DNA of 64,000 nucleotides from assembly GCF_932276165.1 (NCBI RefSeq), contig NC_064012.1, forward strand, positions 8,811,501 to 8,875,500. The letters are read 5' to 3'. A model generated the notes under the pieces. The model did no database searches and had not been told where the DNA came from. It was given only the letters and a program-made list of their open reading frames with translations. The stretch is from Plutella xylostella (lineage: Eukaryota > Arthropoda > Insecta > Lepidoptera > Plutellidae). A program made the translations under genes and the position numbers. This document shows, piece after piece, positions 44,615 through 59,600 of the stretch. Each line of letters begins with the position of its first letter. Within the stretch, counting starts at the first letter, position 1.

Positions 44615-47600
44615 ATGGCTGCTCCAGCTGCTACGAGCGCTCCTGTGCCTCCATGGTCAAATAGCCAAGATGACTACGAATTACACGATGTTATTGGTAA
44701 GTTATTTTTACATTCTATTCATGGACATTTACCATTAACATAATGGCCAAACCTATTTACAAAATATTTTTCAAAGCAACCGAATACTATACCTAAGTTT
44801 GGTACCGTTTTTTAGACTTCTACTAAGGTACTTACTCTTTTTATTTGATGACCTAAATTATTACAGTTAGAACGTTGCAAGCTGGTCAATAATCAGTAAC
44901 CTACTTTGATTTAAGTTTTTTGTTAGTGTGACAGTAGAATACTTAAGGGCCAGTTATCAATAACTAATTCAATGGCTTTTCTGTTAGAATTATATTCCAG
45001 AGCTACTATCCTGCTAGGATTTATTGTAAGGGTTTTCCAGATCTAAGGTGCAGGTTGGTTATCCCGAAAAGTTTTTGGGTGAGTTGGATACATGTTCGTA
45101 TTTTGTCAATTTATGAGGACTGGTCGGGTTATTTTGATTTGTGTAAGGACGCTTTGTATACTTGAATATACTACCTAAAACTCTGTTTAACAATCTTATC
45201 TAAATACCCACGGAATTCGTGGATATTTTAGTTTTAAAAGCTGATATTTTTTTCTTTACACGAGGGTAATTCCAATTGAATGCATGTTATTCCGAATGAC
45301 ATTTAAAATTAGTTTTAGGTAATTTAAGCTAAAGGACCATATGTATTTTTCGATCAGCTATAACCTCGCAAAAACCTATTTCAAAATATGGCCTGGAACT
45401 GCCCAGAAGTCTTATACACATTTATATGATATTTCTAATTTGCAATTACCCGATCCATAGAATTTCATAATAAAATGTTCCAACATTCGGAATTATCCGA
45501 ATTATGGAAAATACAAAAATAAGAGCTAGGGTTTTTAAACTTAAGTTGGCATCAAGGTGAATGGTTCCATGGTTCAAAGTATGGCTGCGTTTGGAAGAAA
45601 TCGGTAAAAATCGGAATTACCCGAAATTCGGCATTACCCACCTGCACCTTAACTCATTTTAGGTTAGTGGAATTTAATTGAAAACTAGTACAATCAAGAT
45701 TTCTTCATAAAAAGTTAATATGAAAGCTGTGCTGATGCCACTGTCAGCTTTAACCAAACCCAGCAGTTAAAGCTGATTGTAGATGAGACAATACATTTTT
45801 ACTGTCACGGAAATCTATCCGTTAATATTATGAAGAGGAAAGATTTGTATGTTGTTACACTTTCATGCAGGAAGCTGAAATTGGAACTTTACTTTTTATC
45901 CGGGAATTTGCTTGGGATAACTTTTTAAGGCTAAGTTAAGCTCAACAAATAAGCAGTAGCAAGAATCTATTGCTTTTTAAGAGCAACCTAATAAGTGTTG
46001 TTTGAGCCATTACAAACATGCAAACTTGCAATCGCACTTTAAAGTATGTCAGAATGTGAACTTAAGTGCGAGTGTAACCAAAGATGTTCAAGTATAGCCA
46101 AGCATTATTTTATGGGAGCCAAGTTGTCTCATAATAATTTATTATCAATTTTAAACCATATTTGAATACAGTTTTGATTTCACTTAAAATAATTTCTATC
46201 GAGAATTCCTAAATAAAATCTGGCATGACTAATAAATTTAAAATTAAGTAACAAGATGCCCCCCAACAATCTTTCAAACTTCACCTTTTTATTATATAAA
46301 AAAAATAAAATAAAATAAAATAAAATATTTTTAATTCAGATAATAAAATCCATATTGACAGTTTAGATTAAAATTAAAATTATAAAAACACTCATTAAAT
46401 ACATGCACCAGATCAGAAATAGAATAAAATACAATAAAATTACCAAACAATCAAAACAGAATGATTAAATTAAATTAATTATTAAATTATTATTGTCAAT
46501 TACTTAAATTAAACTAAATATCCAAAATAAACTAAATGACTCTTCTTATTAAAGTTTTCCATAGTGAGGAGGCCATATCCACTACTGTATTCAGAATGGT
46601 GTTGGGACTGTTCCGCACTCTGTTTATCAGGGATGTGGTTTTTTTGCGCATAACAGCATGGAAGCCGTCGGTGTAGTTAAGTGCAAACATTCCTGATGCG
46701 CTACAGTAGCGAGGTAGTCCCAACAGCATTCTGAATATATTGTTGTACTGGATACGCAGGGTATCCAGCGATTTTTTGGTATGATCAACCCACAGACTTC
46801 CCGTGTAAAAGCTCTGACAGTAAGCTTTAAACAACGATATTTTCACTTCTGTGTTACAACGGTGAAATCTGCGGGCAAGCATATTACCTCTGATCGCCAG
46901 AGCCCTGCGCTCCCTCTCGATGTCAATATCGTCATTGAGCTCATCATTCAGCCAGTGTCCCAAGTATTTGCACTGCGACACCCTTTTCACATCAATTTTA
47001 TTTAACTGGATGTTGAGAGTGTTCTCGGGAGACTTAGCTGCAGACTTAAAAATAATGTATTCACATTTCTTAACGTTGTAAGTGAGACCGTGAGAGGCAG
47101 AGTACGACTCGCAGACCGCCAAAAGCTCCCTGAGTCCACGGGCCGATGGGCTCAGCAGCACCATATCATCGGCGTAGCTTAGGTTATTGACGCGAACGCC
47201 CCCAACGCTACAGCCAGACCTGGTGCTGCTCAGCTTCACTATGAGGTCGTTGACATACACGTTGAAAAGCTTGGGAGACGTCAGTCCCCCCTGTCTTACC
47301 CCGCATTCCAACGTATATGGCTCAGACAGTGCACCAGCCCACCTTACCAGGTTTGACTGGTTAGAATACCAGTACCGGAATAGGTTCAGCACTTCCACCG
47401 GTACACCCCTGTCCCCCAGCTTCCCCCAAAGTACATCATATGACACAAGGTCAAAGGCCTTGGAGAGATCCAGGAAACAGGCGTACACCGGTGTTTTACG
47501 AGCAGTGTAGTACCGGACAGTATGCTTGAGACTCAATATCGCGCTTTCAGTAGAGAGTCCGGGTCTAAAACCGAACTGCGCATCGTGTAGGTTCAGATAT

Positions 47601-50600
47601 GGGTCTAAACAAGAATCAAGCAGACTGTCCAGCACTTTGGCAACGGTGGTCGCGAGAGAGATTGGCCGATAGTTCCCTCTATCAGTGATATCTCCCGTAC
47701 GGTTTTTCACAATGGGCACAACCAGTGTTCTCATTAGTTTATGAGGTAAGTATGAATGACTCATACACATTGTGAAAAACATCGCGAGTATCCTGGGAAG
47801 GTGAACACCGGCAAACTTCAAGTGCTCCACACTCAGCCCATCATGGCCAGGGGACTTACCACCAGTCATCTTCCTGAGTACATGCCTGATCTGCGCTGCA
47901 GTGAAGCGTGTATACGGCAGCTCCTCCACTCCACAGCTCTGATGTGTGTCGCACACGGATGATGCTGAGGGGCCGAGCGGAGAGTGTACTTGAAAGTGAG
48001 ACCTGAATAGATCAGCAATGGCAGCAGGATCACTTCTGCCGTCCACACACGCCGCAAGACCAGGCCTGACATCCAACTTTTTTGTAGCCTTCCAGAATTT
48101 CCCAAACCTTTTCGCATGTCTGTGGTCAGCCAATACGTTCATTTTAAGTTGGTCCTGGTTGTTTTGACACCACCTAAGACGACTTTTGAACCTTTTCCTC
48201 GACTCAGACATGCTTATAAATACGGGGCCCCTGGTAGGTCTCCTACACAGTACCCAAGTTTCAAAGTCACGCCTGGCCTCTTGGTGTGCTTCGCGAACAT
48301 GCCTATTCCAGCCACACAAGTGTTTCGCCTTCTTAGGTCTGCTGCTCAACTCCCCACTCGACCTCTCAGCCGCATCACTTAGTATGTGGATCAGTTTATC
48401 ATACATCCCATCCAGCACAGACCTATGACTATCGGAGCCACATAGACCACGGCTGCACTCAGTAAACTCAGGCGGAAAGTCAATATCCCTTAACCTAGTG
48501 TTGCACAAGAGGTGGTACGTATTGGTCTGAGACTCATTTCTTTCCCCCCATATAACTGAGTCGCGATAGACTGTGCGAGTATTTATTTTCGGCCTTACTA
48601 CGGACAGATTACATTTCATAAATAATGGGAGGTGATCTGACACAAAAACATCCTATATTGTTATATATTATTATTTAAGTACAAATTTATAGTACATATC
48701 TTAATGCTGTACAAATATATATAGCAAAAACTTGTGCTGTTAAAATATTTTTTATGACATAATTGTACCTACATAATACTATCACATTCTGAATGGTTGC
48801 AATCAAGTGACCTAGTGTGATGCAGGAACTTAAAAAACACACAGCAATCAATAATATTGTTTAATATATCTACATAATAAACTATAAATTATGTATATAC
48901 AGTAAATTAATGGAAAAAAGAAACAAAGAAATGGTGGCCAGTATTAGTAATTGCAGAGTTCATTATAACAAAGGCTTTCAGGTCACATGATCTATAATGT
49001 ATAGTTGTAAAGTGCCATCTAATAACTGTTACATTTTTAATAGGCATGGGAGCAACTGCAGTTGTCTTCCGGGCATTTTGTAAGCCGCGGCAGGAGAAGT
49101 GTGCCATCAAGAGGATCAATTTGGAAAAGTGGAACACGTCCATGGAAGAACTGCTCAAGGAGATTCAGGTATGTTTTTGTAATTTATGCAATATTATCAT
49201 CATCAGCCTATGACAGTTCCGTTCCAAAGTATGTCACTGGATGCGATCTATAGCTTTCATCATCAACGAATATGTAGGTACATATATACCATTTGATACA
49301 ATACAATGTTCATATATATGGTACTCATTTGATACATTGTTTAATTAATAATAAATGTTATCGTTTTCATTATACCATCCCTAGTCCCTACATGGGGCCC
49401 TACATCCGTCCACAGCCCAACCTGACAAATATAGTTAGGCTTTTACAAAAAGGGTAAGAAAAAAGAGGGTAACGCATGGTTAAAAGTACATATTTAACAA
49501 AAAAAAATGTTGTAGGCTATGTCAAGCTGCAACCACGAGAATGTAGTGACGTACTACACCAGCTTTGTGGTCCACGATGAGCTATGGCTGGTTCTCAAGC
49601 TGCTGGAAGGGGGCAGCCTTCTTGACGTCATCAAGCACAAGATGAAAGTCACCAACTGCAAGAATGGCGTGTTTGACGAGGCGACCATCGCGACCGTACT
49701 CAAGGAAGTACTCAAGGGACTCGAGTACTTCCACAGCAATGGCCAAATACACAGGTATGTTGTTGAAACCGTAGATGTAGAACATTCAGTTACATGCGTA
49801 GCTTTATAATGTTGTACCTTGTCCAACTCAGGAACTACCTACATGGTAAACCTGATGGTTTGTTAGTTTTACCAGCTGCCTTAATTTGGTGGTTTTAGCA
49901 ATAGTGATAGCATTAATCATGCTACGATTTTTTTAAATATGTATTATTGTGACAAATATTACTCAAATTTAAGCAGCCAGATTCAGACTACAGTAACAAA
50001 AGTGTAAGATAGCTACTTATTATAGCTGACCGTACTACTTTTGGGTATTTGAATGCAAATACATGGAAGTCAAATGCTGTATGGTAGAGTTTTGTACTAT
50101 GTTTTGTATTGTAGCTTTTGCACGCGAACTAAGAGCTGTTGCGCTAATCACGACTCTCTGTCGTTGCATTACACGTGTCGATTGCATGACAGCAATCTAA
50201 AACTTCGACTTTCGTCTAGCCAGAGTGCCCCCCTGTGCCGTACCTACGTATTTACTTATGTAGGTTACCACGGCACGGGTAAGAAGCACTTGGTTCTAAA
50301 TCTATATTTTGTTGTCTTGTACCTAATTCAACTTTTGCAACCAAATATTCAAATTTGCGTTATTTTCAAATGCGATGCGAAAGCGATTATCTTTGTTGCC
50401 TAACAATAGTGGTTTCATGCGTCACTATTTGCTGACGAATGACAAAATAGGTGTATGATGTGCTAGCAAATATGTTAAAATTTATACCTGTTTTTTTGTT
50501 ATGCTCTCGTTTAAATTTGTTTGTTCTGGAATAAACGTACCTATATACAAAGTATCGCCATTCTGATCTAAGGCGTACAATATAATTTGACACCTCCATA

Positions 50601-53600
50601 ATAATAGACGGCGAATGAAAATGTAGTACAGTCAGCTAAAGAGATATGTGTCTTTATGTCACCCCAGCGCATACAGTTTGATCCTGAGACGCATGGGTGA
50701 AAGATCATTTAAATACTATTTTGTCGATAGGCAAACCATCTCTTTAATTTAATCCCCGAATTCAAAGAGCTTTCCACTTCAAAATAGGTTTAAAATTGAC
50801 GTTGTGACACAGTTTTTATATACGAATTTCATATTTTTTACTGACTTAAAGAATATTATAATATTCAATATTGCACATTGTTTCTTTTGAAACCTACTTA
50901 GGTTTCGAATTTCTAATATTAATGTGCAGAGTTTACTGAAAGAGAATACTTCTGCGTAGTTTGAGACAATTCTCTTTATAAGGAAGGTCATTATATTATG
51001 CCAACACTTGATTTTGTATTATTAGAGGTACCTATATAGGTAGGCAAGTACCTTCTTATTTTTGTATGTTGTCCCAGGATATCGAGATGCAATTTAAAAT
51101 GTATTGTGTCGAATGCAACGGCAATAATAATAATATAGGTATACTAAAATAATTTATATTTTTAAAGATGAAGCGAATTACTGTTTGTTTTTGCGAACTA
51201 CCAATCTATTCTATTCTCTGTGGGGGTCTAAGTACCTGCACCTGGCTCTCTAGAGTGGAACCGTTGTGCATATCCCCAAGGTCTAAACTGCCTCTGTCTG
51301 AACTACCAATCTTTGTTATATATAAAATTATACATAATACTATGGATACAATCGTGTATGATAGTATGTTAATTTATTTTATGTGAATTAATTTTAACTT
51401 AGGGTATAGGTACTTACCCAACACTTATTTAAATGTAGCAGGTACCTAAATTGGACCTTTTCAGTTTATCAGGTAAATTATGCTCGCGCCTATGTAAAAT
51501 TTATGAATATAATTATATTATAATGAGCTGCGAATGATATGGGCTTAAACTATTTCCATCATACCTACATTTGTAATAAAAAAACTGGGTTTTATTCTTC
51601 ATATGAAAAGCACCAAAGGGACAATTGCACCAATTTACTCCTGAACGGAAAAAGCTAGCTTAATGACGCCGTCGCATATTAAAGTACTTTTTATGGCGCA
51701 CTAGAATATTAGCAACTAAAAAGTAATACTTTAACCCTTTTTTATTAAATATAAAAAAATGGGGTTATTTGGTGACCACATTTTGTAAGTGGAAGAGTTT
51801 ATACCTTACGAGTGTACATTTTAATAACGTACATATTTAGGTACGATCTTAATTACATTTAGGTGCATGTTAATAACATTACTAAGCGTAGTACCTAAGT
51901 AAAAATCAGTACCACTGTCTTCCAGGGACATCAAAGCGGGTAACATTCTGCTAGGGGAGGACGGGACGGTGCAGATAGCCGACTTCGGCGTGTCCGCGTG
52001 GCTCGCCACCGGCCGCGACATGTCTCGGCAGAAGGTGCGCCACACCTTCGTCGGCACCCCGTGCTGGATGGCTCCCGAAGTCATGGAACAAGTAAGTGGC
52101 ATCGTTCTGCTAGTTGTAAGCCCCTTTGGTTGGGACGTCGTAGCGTCGTTGTTGTCATATATTTATGTCTTATGAGCCGATGACTGTTTCTATGGGATGC
52201 CGTCGCATGACATCGCAATGCGCCAATGGGGCCTCTCCGTTAGGGTCCAGTGATGCGACGCCTGTGTGCGGGTGTCTGCAAGTCCATATAAGAAACCCTC
52301 ACAGACTCGCGCCACGCTGGACGGCATGCGAATTGATGTTGAACCTGTGGAATACCGTGTACCACCCGGCGGCAGAATAGCGTCGCCATCCCGCCCGCTC
52401 TTGCTATGTGGTGGAGCCCTCAACATACAATACAGACGCAGAAATGACGAGCCAGAGCACCATGAGAGCGCAAACCCAGGGTGCTCCAGGGAGGTCGCTC
52501 TATAATGGTTACGCAATCGGCACGCTTATTACAACCATATACGTGAACATTTTGGTTCGTTCGTCGATTCGTCGATTGAGTCGATTTAGAGAGTGACCCC
52601 CCTGATTGTTATATTATGTATAATACATGTGCCAATCGCATGTCCGTTCTCCGAAACTTCATATTTCGTGTTGCAAAAGTACCTAACCCAATATCTGTAT
52701 CTAATTACGTTAACGTTGACTTAGTTAAAAACAGCGTTTTAAAATTATTATTAGCATTACGTAGAAGCGGCTAAATATTCTTCAATACACCTACATTTTA
52801 GGTATGAGATATAAGTAGTATGTACGTCTGCCGAATAAGCATTGGATTCGTCGAACCAAAAACCTTTTTTGTAAACATGACTACGATGCTGAAATTTGAT
52901 GTGTGAGTAATTCGATGCAATATTATAAACATCATAGGTACTTAAAATGTATTGGAAAGTTTAGTTTCGTAACTTATCAGATATGCTCACGAATATGACT
53001 AAGTAATAACTGGGGTACTTATAGTCTGAGTAGTCTGACACGCAGACTTGTGTGGGCGCTTATTAATATTCTATCGATTTGTCGTCGAAAGTGCACTTAC
53101 GTAGCTTTCCTCGATGTACTTACATTAAATACCTCCCTTCTGAGAATAATAATTGAACGTAAATGCGAGCGCCATACCTACCTCCTGTGATTATTTATTG
53201 TAATTGGATTCCTTTGAACATGTTGATAACTTGATAGCTCTATTAGTGCCTTCATCATATTACACCGGCGTACCTTACCTACAGTAATAGACTACTTTGT
53301 TCAATATTCTTCGCCGAAGGTAGAGATTATCTTTCCCTTTGTAGTTTAGACACAAAAGCTTATTTATGTTCAACAAAGACATAAAGCACAATAGATACAC
53401 AATAGATACAAATTTCACAAATAAACTATCGCGGATCAATATGTTCTACATGTTTATCTCACAACAAGAATATCAAATTCAGACACATTAAATACTGAGT
53501 GAGATAAACCACCATATAATTATGTACATCATTGAGATTTCTATAGTTCTTCTCAAACCATACCTTTTCAGATTCAGGGCCTTCAGGGGCCAATAGACTT

Positions 53601-56600
53601 TTTACCTTCTTAGCGTGTCGGTAACAAAACCTGATTTTGTCTATAAAAGGATAGCGGCAGGCGACTGACCAAATTCTGATTAGCTAGTTTGTTTACTGCC
53701 CAGGGTGTACCGGACGTGCATAAAGTACTGTAGCTACGTCACTCGGGGATGCTCCTTTAGGCTGTTTTTAACAGAATGCGAACTTGATCACACGCTCGGG
53801 ATTGCCCCGCACGCGTTCATACCAGTATTCATTGTAACGTATGGAATATGCGCGGGCGTGATGAAATCGGCATGCTATTAAAAACAACCTTAGAGTTTTC
53901 TACATTTATAGGTACTGTATGCTCAACTTATGTATAATATTTTATTATATTTTTCAGGATCACGGCTACGACTTCAAGGCTGATATTTGGTCGTTCGGCA
54001 TCACGGCCATAGAGATGGCCACCGGCACTGCACCATACCACAAGTATCCCCCGATGAAGGTTCTCATGCTGACGCTACAGAAAGACCCTCCTACCCTAGA
54101 CACAGGTTAGTATGATGTCTGTTACTATAGAATAGATTGGTGTTTTATATACAGGGCGGAAAAGTGGTAGGTATGTATTGAGTACTAATGAGCCATGTAA
54201 ACTGCTAGTGCGCATCGTAACGTAAGCAAAAATGATTAAGTATTAACAACAACTTGTATCCACGACTTCTAATAATGAAAATTGGTGATAGTTATATAAA
54301 TTTGAGCGCAGTAGAGTTTTACGTGGCATGTATAGGTACTGTAAATTAAATAAAAAATTAACACTACTGAAAAGTTAACGTCCATTTGTATCTTTTTAGA
54401 TAGATAGATAGAATATTCTACACATATTTACAAATGTTTATAAATAAACTTACATAACTTAAATACTAACACAACATATGAACAAAAATGGCGGCCTTAT
54501 TGCTAGCGATTGTTTCAAGACAACCTTAGGGTGGAAGGATATTTATGATCTTTTTATTGACTTCCTTCATCTCATCTTTCAGGTGCGGAAGACAAGGAGC
54601 AGTACAAAGCTTACGGCAAGACGTTCAGGAAGATGATCATAGATTGTCTCCAGAAGGACCCCACGAAGCGTCCCACCGCTACTGAGCTGCTGAAACACCC
54701 GTTCTACAAGAAGGCCAAAGACAGAAAGTACTTAACGCACACGCTGGTCGCTATTGGGCCCAGTCTGGAAACCAGGGCTCATAAGGTAACAGTGAAGAAC
54801 ATTGGCGCCTGAATTTTATTAGGTTGTAGCAGATGATAAGTTGTTGAACGACGCTATCTGCCAAATGAAATCCATGGAAATATACAGAAAAAAGATAATG
54901 TTTTTTGTTTTCCGAAATAGCTAATTTAGCTTACTTAACCTAAAGTCGTTTGCAATAGAAACCAACAATCATGTAAACAAATATGGCGGACTGACATTGA
55001 CAGCGTATTGTTTATGCCCATAGTGATGTCATAGTGTTCTAATTAGATTAAATATATAAGCCATAGACTATAAAATAAAACTGATTATATATAAAAAAAA
55101 CCGGCCAAGTGCGAGTCGGGCTCGCGCACAAAGGGTTCCGTAGCAGCAATTACAGTTAAATCAACCTATCTCAAAAACTATAAGAGATACTTTGATCAAA
55201 CCAAAAATCGTTGAAAGAGTTAATTAGCATGCATCACCTCTATTTTTTTTAGAATTTTATACCCCGTAGTTATAAAAATAGAGGGGGGGGGGACATACTT
55301 TTTACGACTTTGAGAGCTGATATCTCAAAAACTGTTCACTTTAAGAAAAATGTTTTTTAGAAAACTTTATATCATTTTAAAAGACCTTTCCATTGATACC
55401 CCACACGGGTATGTACATCGAAAAAAAAAAATTTCATCCCTCAGTTACATGTATGGGGGGCCCCACCCCCAATTCTTTTTTTTACTATTTAGTGTCATAT
55501 TTTTGTAGCGGTTCATACAACACATATTCCCATCAAATTTCATCACTGTAGTACTTATAGTTTCCGAGTAAATCGGCTGTGACAGACGGACAGACGGACA
55601 TGACGAAACTATAAGGGTTCCGTTTTTGCCATTTTGGCTACGGAACCCTAAAAAGTGTTTATTAAAACAAATTTAAATCTTCGTCTTCGTCATCATCACT
55701 ATCAGAAGTGTCGCCGGTGACCGTAATTATAAATGGAACCACTATGTCATCGCTTGCCATGTCTAAAATGCCGTCGAGCTTTTTCATTTCTTCCTCTTCC
55801 TTTTTTCGTTTTGGTTAATTATATTAAGCTCTTGAATTTTTTTTTAATTGTATTCAAATAATATTAAATTAAAATAATTTATTAAATTAAAAATAAAAGA
55901 TAACTTCAGATTACGAACAACACTAACTTTTCAATGACTTATAGAGTTCGATGAGTAAAAAACTAAGATGACAGCTTGTCAAATACTTCGAAATTTTTAC
56001 GTTGCAAATGTTTTAACAAATTTAACTTATAAATACAAGTTAAATCGTGTTGAAGATAATGTGAAAACAATGGTGTGTTCGTTGAAATCAGACTATGTTC
56101 ATAAATTGATCGAAAATGTATGTGATTACGGAGTAATCGTGACAATTTGGTTTGTTTACATGATTGCTGGTTTCCATTGCAAACCACTATATACATATGT
56201 CCTCAATAAGTCTGCTATCGTCCATTGGTGGACGTAGGCCTCCTCCAAGCCGCAACGTAACACTCAGTCATTGACCATCCTCACCTCACCTACCTTTGAA
56301 GTTGGCCGGCTGGGTGGCCTCGCGCGGTCGCCTGTTCTCTTCGTTCAATTCAAAGGAAATTTTCCCCCCCTTTAATCGGTCCTTCAGCCTTCTAAACATA
56401 CACAAATTGACAGGCAAGCAAAAGGCAGCCGGGCACGTCGGGCCGCCTGCACCGCACGGTGACCGGCGAATGGGTGTGGAGCGAGGAGGAGGAGGAGCGG
56501 GCCGAGGACCAACCGGCGTCCGACGAGGAGCCGGCCGACGAGCACCGGCCAATGAACGAGCTGCAGCGCGCTGACTCGTCAGCTAGTGAAGATGTGAGTG

Positions 56601-59600
56601 CTGTTGAACTAGTGCAAAACTGGTTGAGAGATTTTGTTTTCAAAGGGTGGCCACCGTCTTTTTAAAATGTGATTAATGATAGATAGTTTTCTAAGCTATG
56701 CGCGAAAACACCGCATTTTCGCGCATAGCTTAGAAAACTGTATCGGGTACATCCCTATACAGTCAGATACTTGTTTTAGAGAAAGATACAGTATAATTAA
56801 TGTATAATACACGGCAGGACCAAGAAAGTTTCCACTGTTAAAGTTCGCACTAGTAAGAAGCTAGTGTAGATACGTGTGATATTGGTGACAGCCCTAATCA
56901 CGACTTCTGTAACACTTTTTCGCGTCTATAGAACCCTGAAGAATGATAATTTGTACACCGACTAATATTTATGTTTCTGTGTTTCAGGAGAAAGACGACC
57001 GCTTTGAGCAGCGGCCAGTTTCCGGGGGATTGAGCGAAGATATGCCGGAGGTCATCAATCTGGTGTTACGTATGCGGTAAGTTAAAAGTTGTTTGATCAA
57101 TTATTTACGACATATTCAGATTCAATAAAATGCTGACATTGCCTCGGCCGAGCTTTTAGCTAACGGTTACCTCAAGATCTAAAATAAACAGCCGCAGAAC
57201 TTCAGGATAAAAGGCATGTGAGTCCCTGTTACTAAAAGAAAATCCTAACGGAAACCCATATTTTGTTGAAATTGTGCATCTAAAATTGTAACGCTACTCA
57301 TATTAGTATCAGATTCATTAGTGTTCCGTCCCGGAGTGGCATTTACGCACCCAGACGGTATCTTTCCTTCCCTCATTCACCCCCTTGTTTATTTACATAC
57401 ATACATAATGTTTAGGACTGTAATCCCCGAGGTGGTAATCAGAAGTGACTAACAAGCGAGACACCCGCTTTTCGCTGTACATTCGCATCATGTAACATTG
57501 CTATACTCTCCTAGGTCGTGAAGTCGCGAGCCGTATATTTATTGATTATACTCATATATTACATAATTATATACATATTTTGCTCACAGAAACGCCCGCC
57601 GTGAACTCAACGACATCCGCTTCGAGTACATAACCGGCAAGGACACGGCCGAGGGTATAGCCGCAGAACTCGTCGGAGCCGGGCTGGTGGACGGCGCGGA
57701 CTCGGCCGCCATCGCCGCCAACCTCGACAAGCTCATCGCCAGCTACCACGTCGAGCCCAAGCCGGAGGGCGGCCCGTGCAAGGCTGTCACTTTCCATTTG
57801 GTAAGTAATTAATAATTTAACTGTTTATTGCAGAAATGTAGGATACTAGCTGTTTCGGCGAGCTTCGCTGAGCCTTAAGAAGTTTTCCCGTGGGAATTCC
57901 GCGATAAAAGTAGCCTATGTGTTAATCCAGGGTGTCAGCTAACACAATACCAAATTTCATTTAAATCGGTTCAGCAGTTTTGACGTTAAGAAGTAACAAT
58001 CATACACACATACTGTCAAACTTTCTCATTTATAATATTAGTAAGATAAATGTTCAAAAAGCTTAATGCTAAAAGCATTTTCCACCATCCAACCTACAGG
58101 AGGTACAGTTCCCATATTAATAATGCGCATGCAAATCTTCGCAAACTGTCGTATTCCCGGAAACACCCGAATCTAGCCTTAAACAATGCACTTGGATTTT
58201 GCACCTTGATTGAAAGAAATAGGAGTCAATGTCATGTGTACATAATAGAAAACAATTCGGGCTGTCGGCGGCTGTCACCAATCAGTCAAAGGTCCTTCAG
58301 TTCTTGTCAGTCAGTTATGTGGAATTATATATGTATAGAGCTGTTATTTACACATCGTTCTTGGTTTTTTTTATCAAATGTGAATTTAATTTCCACTTCA
58401 ATAAAATTATTTTTGATGACGCCTTATTACGAAACAAGTTAAAGAATAAAATATATGTCACATTGATAGACTTGAGAGCGGTGGTAGCTCAGTCGGGTGA
58501 GCGCCCGCTTCTCAATCAAGAGATGCGGGTTCGAATTATAATATTATGAATTATCGAATCATATTTCGTTACTGATAAATCAATATCTCTTTTAGCACCA
58601 AATACATAATTCTACTAAAATTGCATTAAGAAAATGCACTTAACCATTCTAAATATAGTCGTTTGCAATAGAATCCAACAATCATGTAAACAAATATGGC
58701 GGACTGACATTGACAGCGTATTGTTTATGCCCATAGTGATGTCATAGTGTTCTAATTAGATTAAATATATAAGCCATAGACTATAAAATAAAACTGATTA
58801 AAAATAAAAAAAAGTGTTTATTAAAACAAATTTAAATCTTCGTCTTCTTTATCATCACTATCAGAAGTGTCGCCGGTGACCGTAATTATAAATGGAACCA
58901 CTGTGTCATCGCTTGCCGTGTCTAAAATGCCGTCGAGCTTTTTCATTTCTTCCTCTTCCTTTTTTCGTTTTAGTTAATTATATTAAGCTCATGAAAATTA
59001 TTTTTTATTGTATTGAAATAATATTAAATTAAAATAAAAAATTAAAAGATAACTTCGGATTACGAACAACACTAACTTTTCAATGACTTATAGAGTTCGA
59101 TGAGTAAAAAACTAAGATGACAGCTTGTCAAATACTTCGAAATTTTTACGTTGCAAATGTTTTAACAAATTTAACTTATAAATACAAGTTAAATCGTGTT
59201 GAAGATAATGTGAAAACAATGGTGCGTTCGTTGAAATCAGACTATGTTCATAATTGATCGTCAAATGTATGTTAATACGGAGTAATCGTGACAATTTGGT
59301 TTGTTTACATGATTAATAATATAATAATAATAATAATAATAATAATGTATTTATTTCACAAAAAAGGTTACAGTAAACTTAAACTAACTTAACAGATATT
59401 AACAATTTTTGTGTTTAAAACTAGGTTACATGGTGAGGTTTTATAAAGTTAGTTGCTTGCTGAATTTATTTAATTTATTTACTTGATTGTTGGATTCTAT
59501 TGCAAACGACTATACAAATAGTTTTCTAACGCTCGGGAAAAACGACCGTTGCCGAACAATGACGAAGATTTCTATGCGCATTATCAATTTTGGGGAACTG

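Noticed and set aside
46288..48673. TTATATA target duplication for the LINE in frayed intron 1
   Set aside because: Only seven AT bases in AT-rich DNA and not exactly at the tail; not strong enough.
56286..56574. GC-rich ORFs on both strands over frayed exon 7
   Set aside because: They are shadows of the real exon 56414-56593, whose frame matches the OSR1/SPAK linker and joins its neighbours in phase.
58474..58535. Functional tRNA gene
   Set aside because: A and B boxes are present, but the T arm and acceptor stem are incomplete and the sequence matches the head of the SINE at 24.8 kb.
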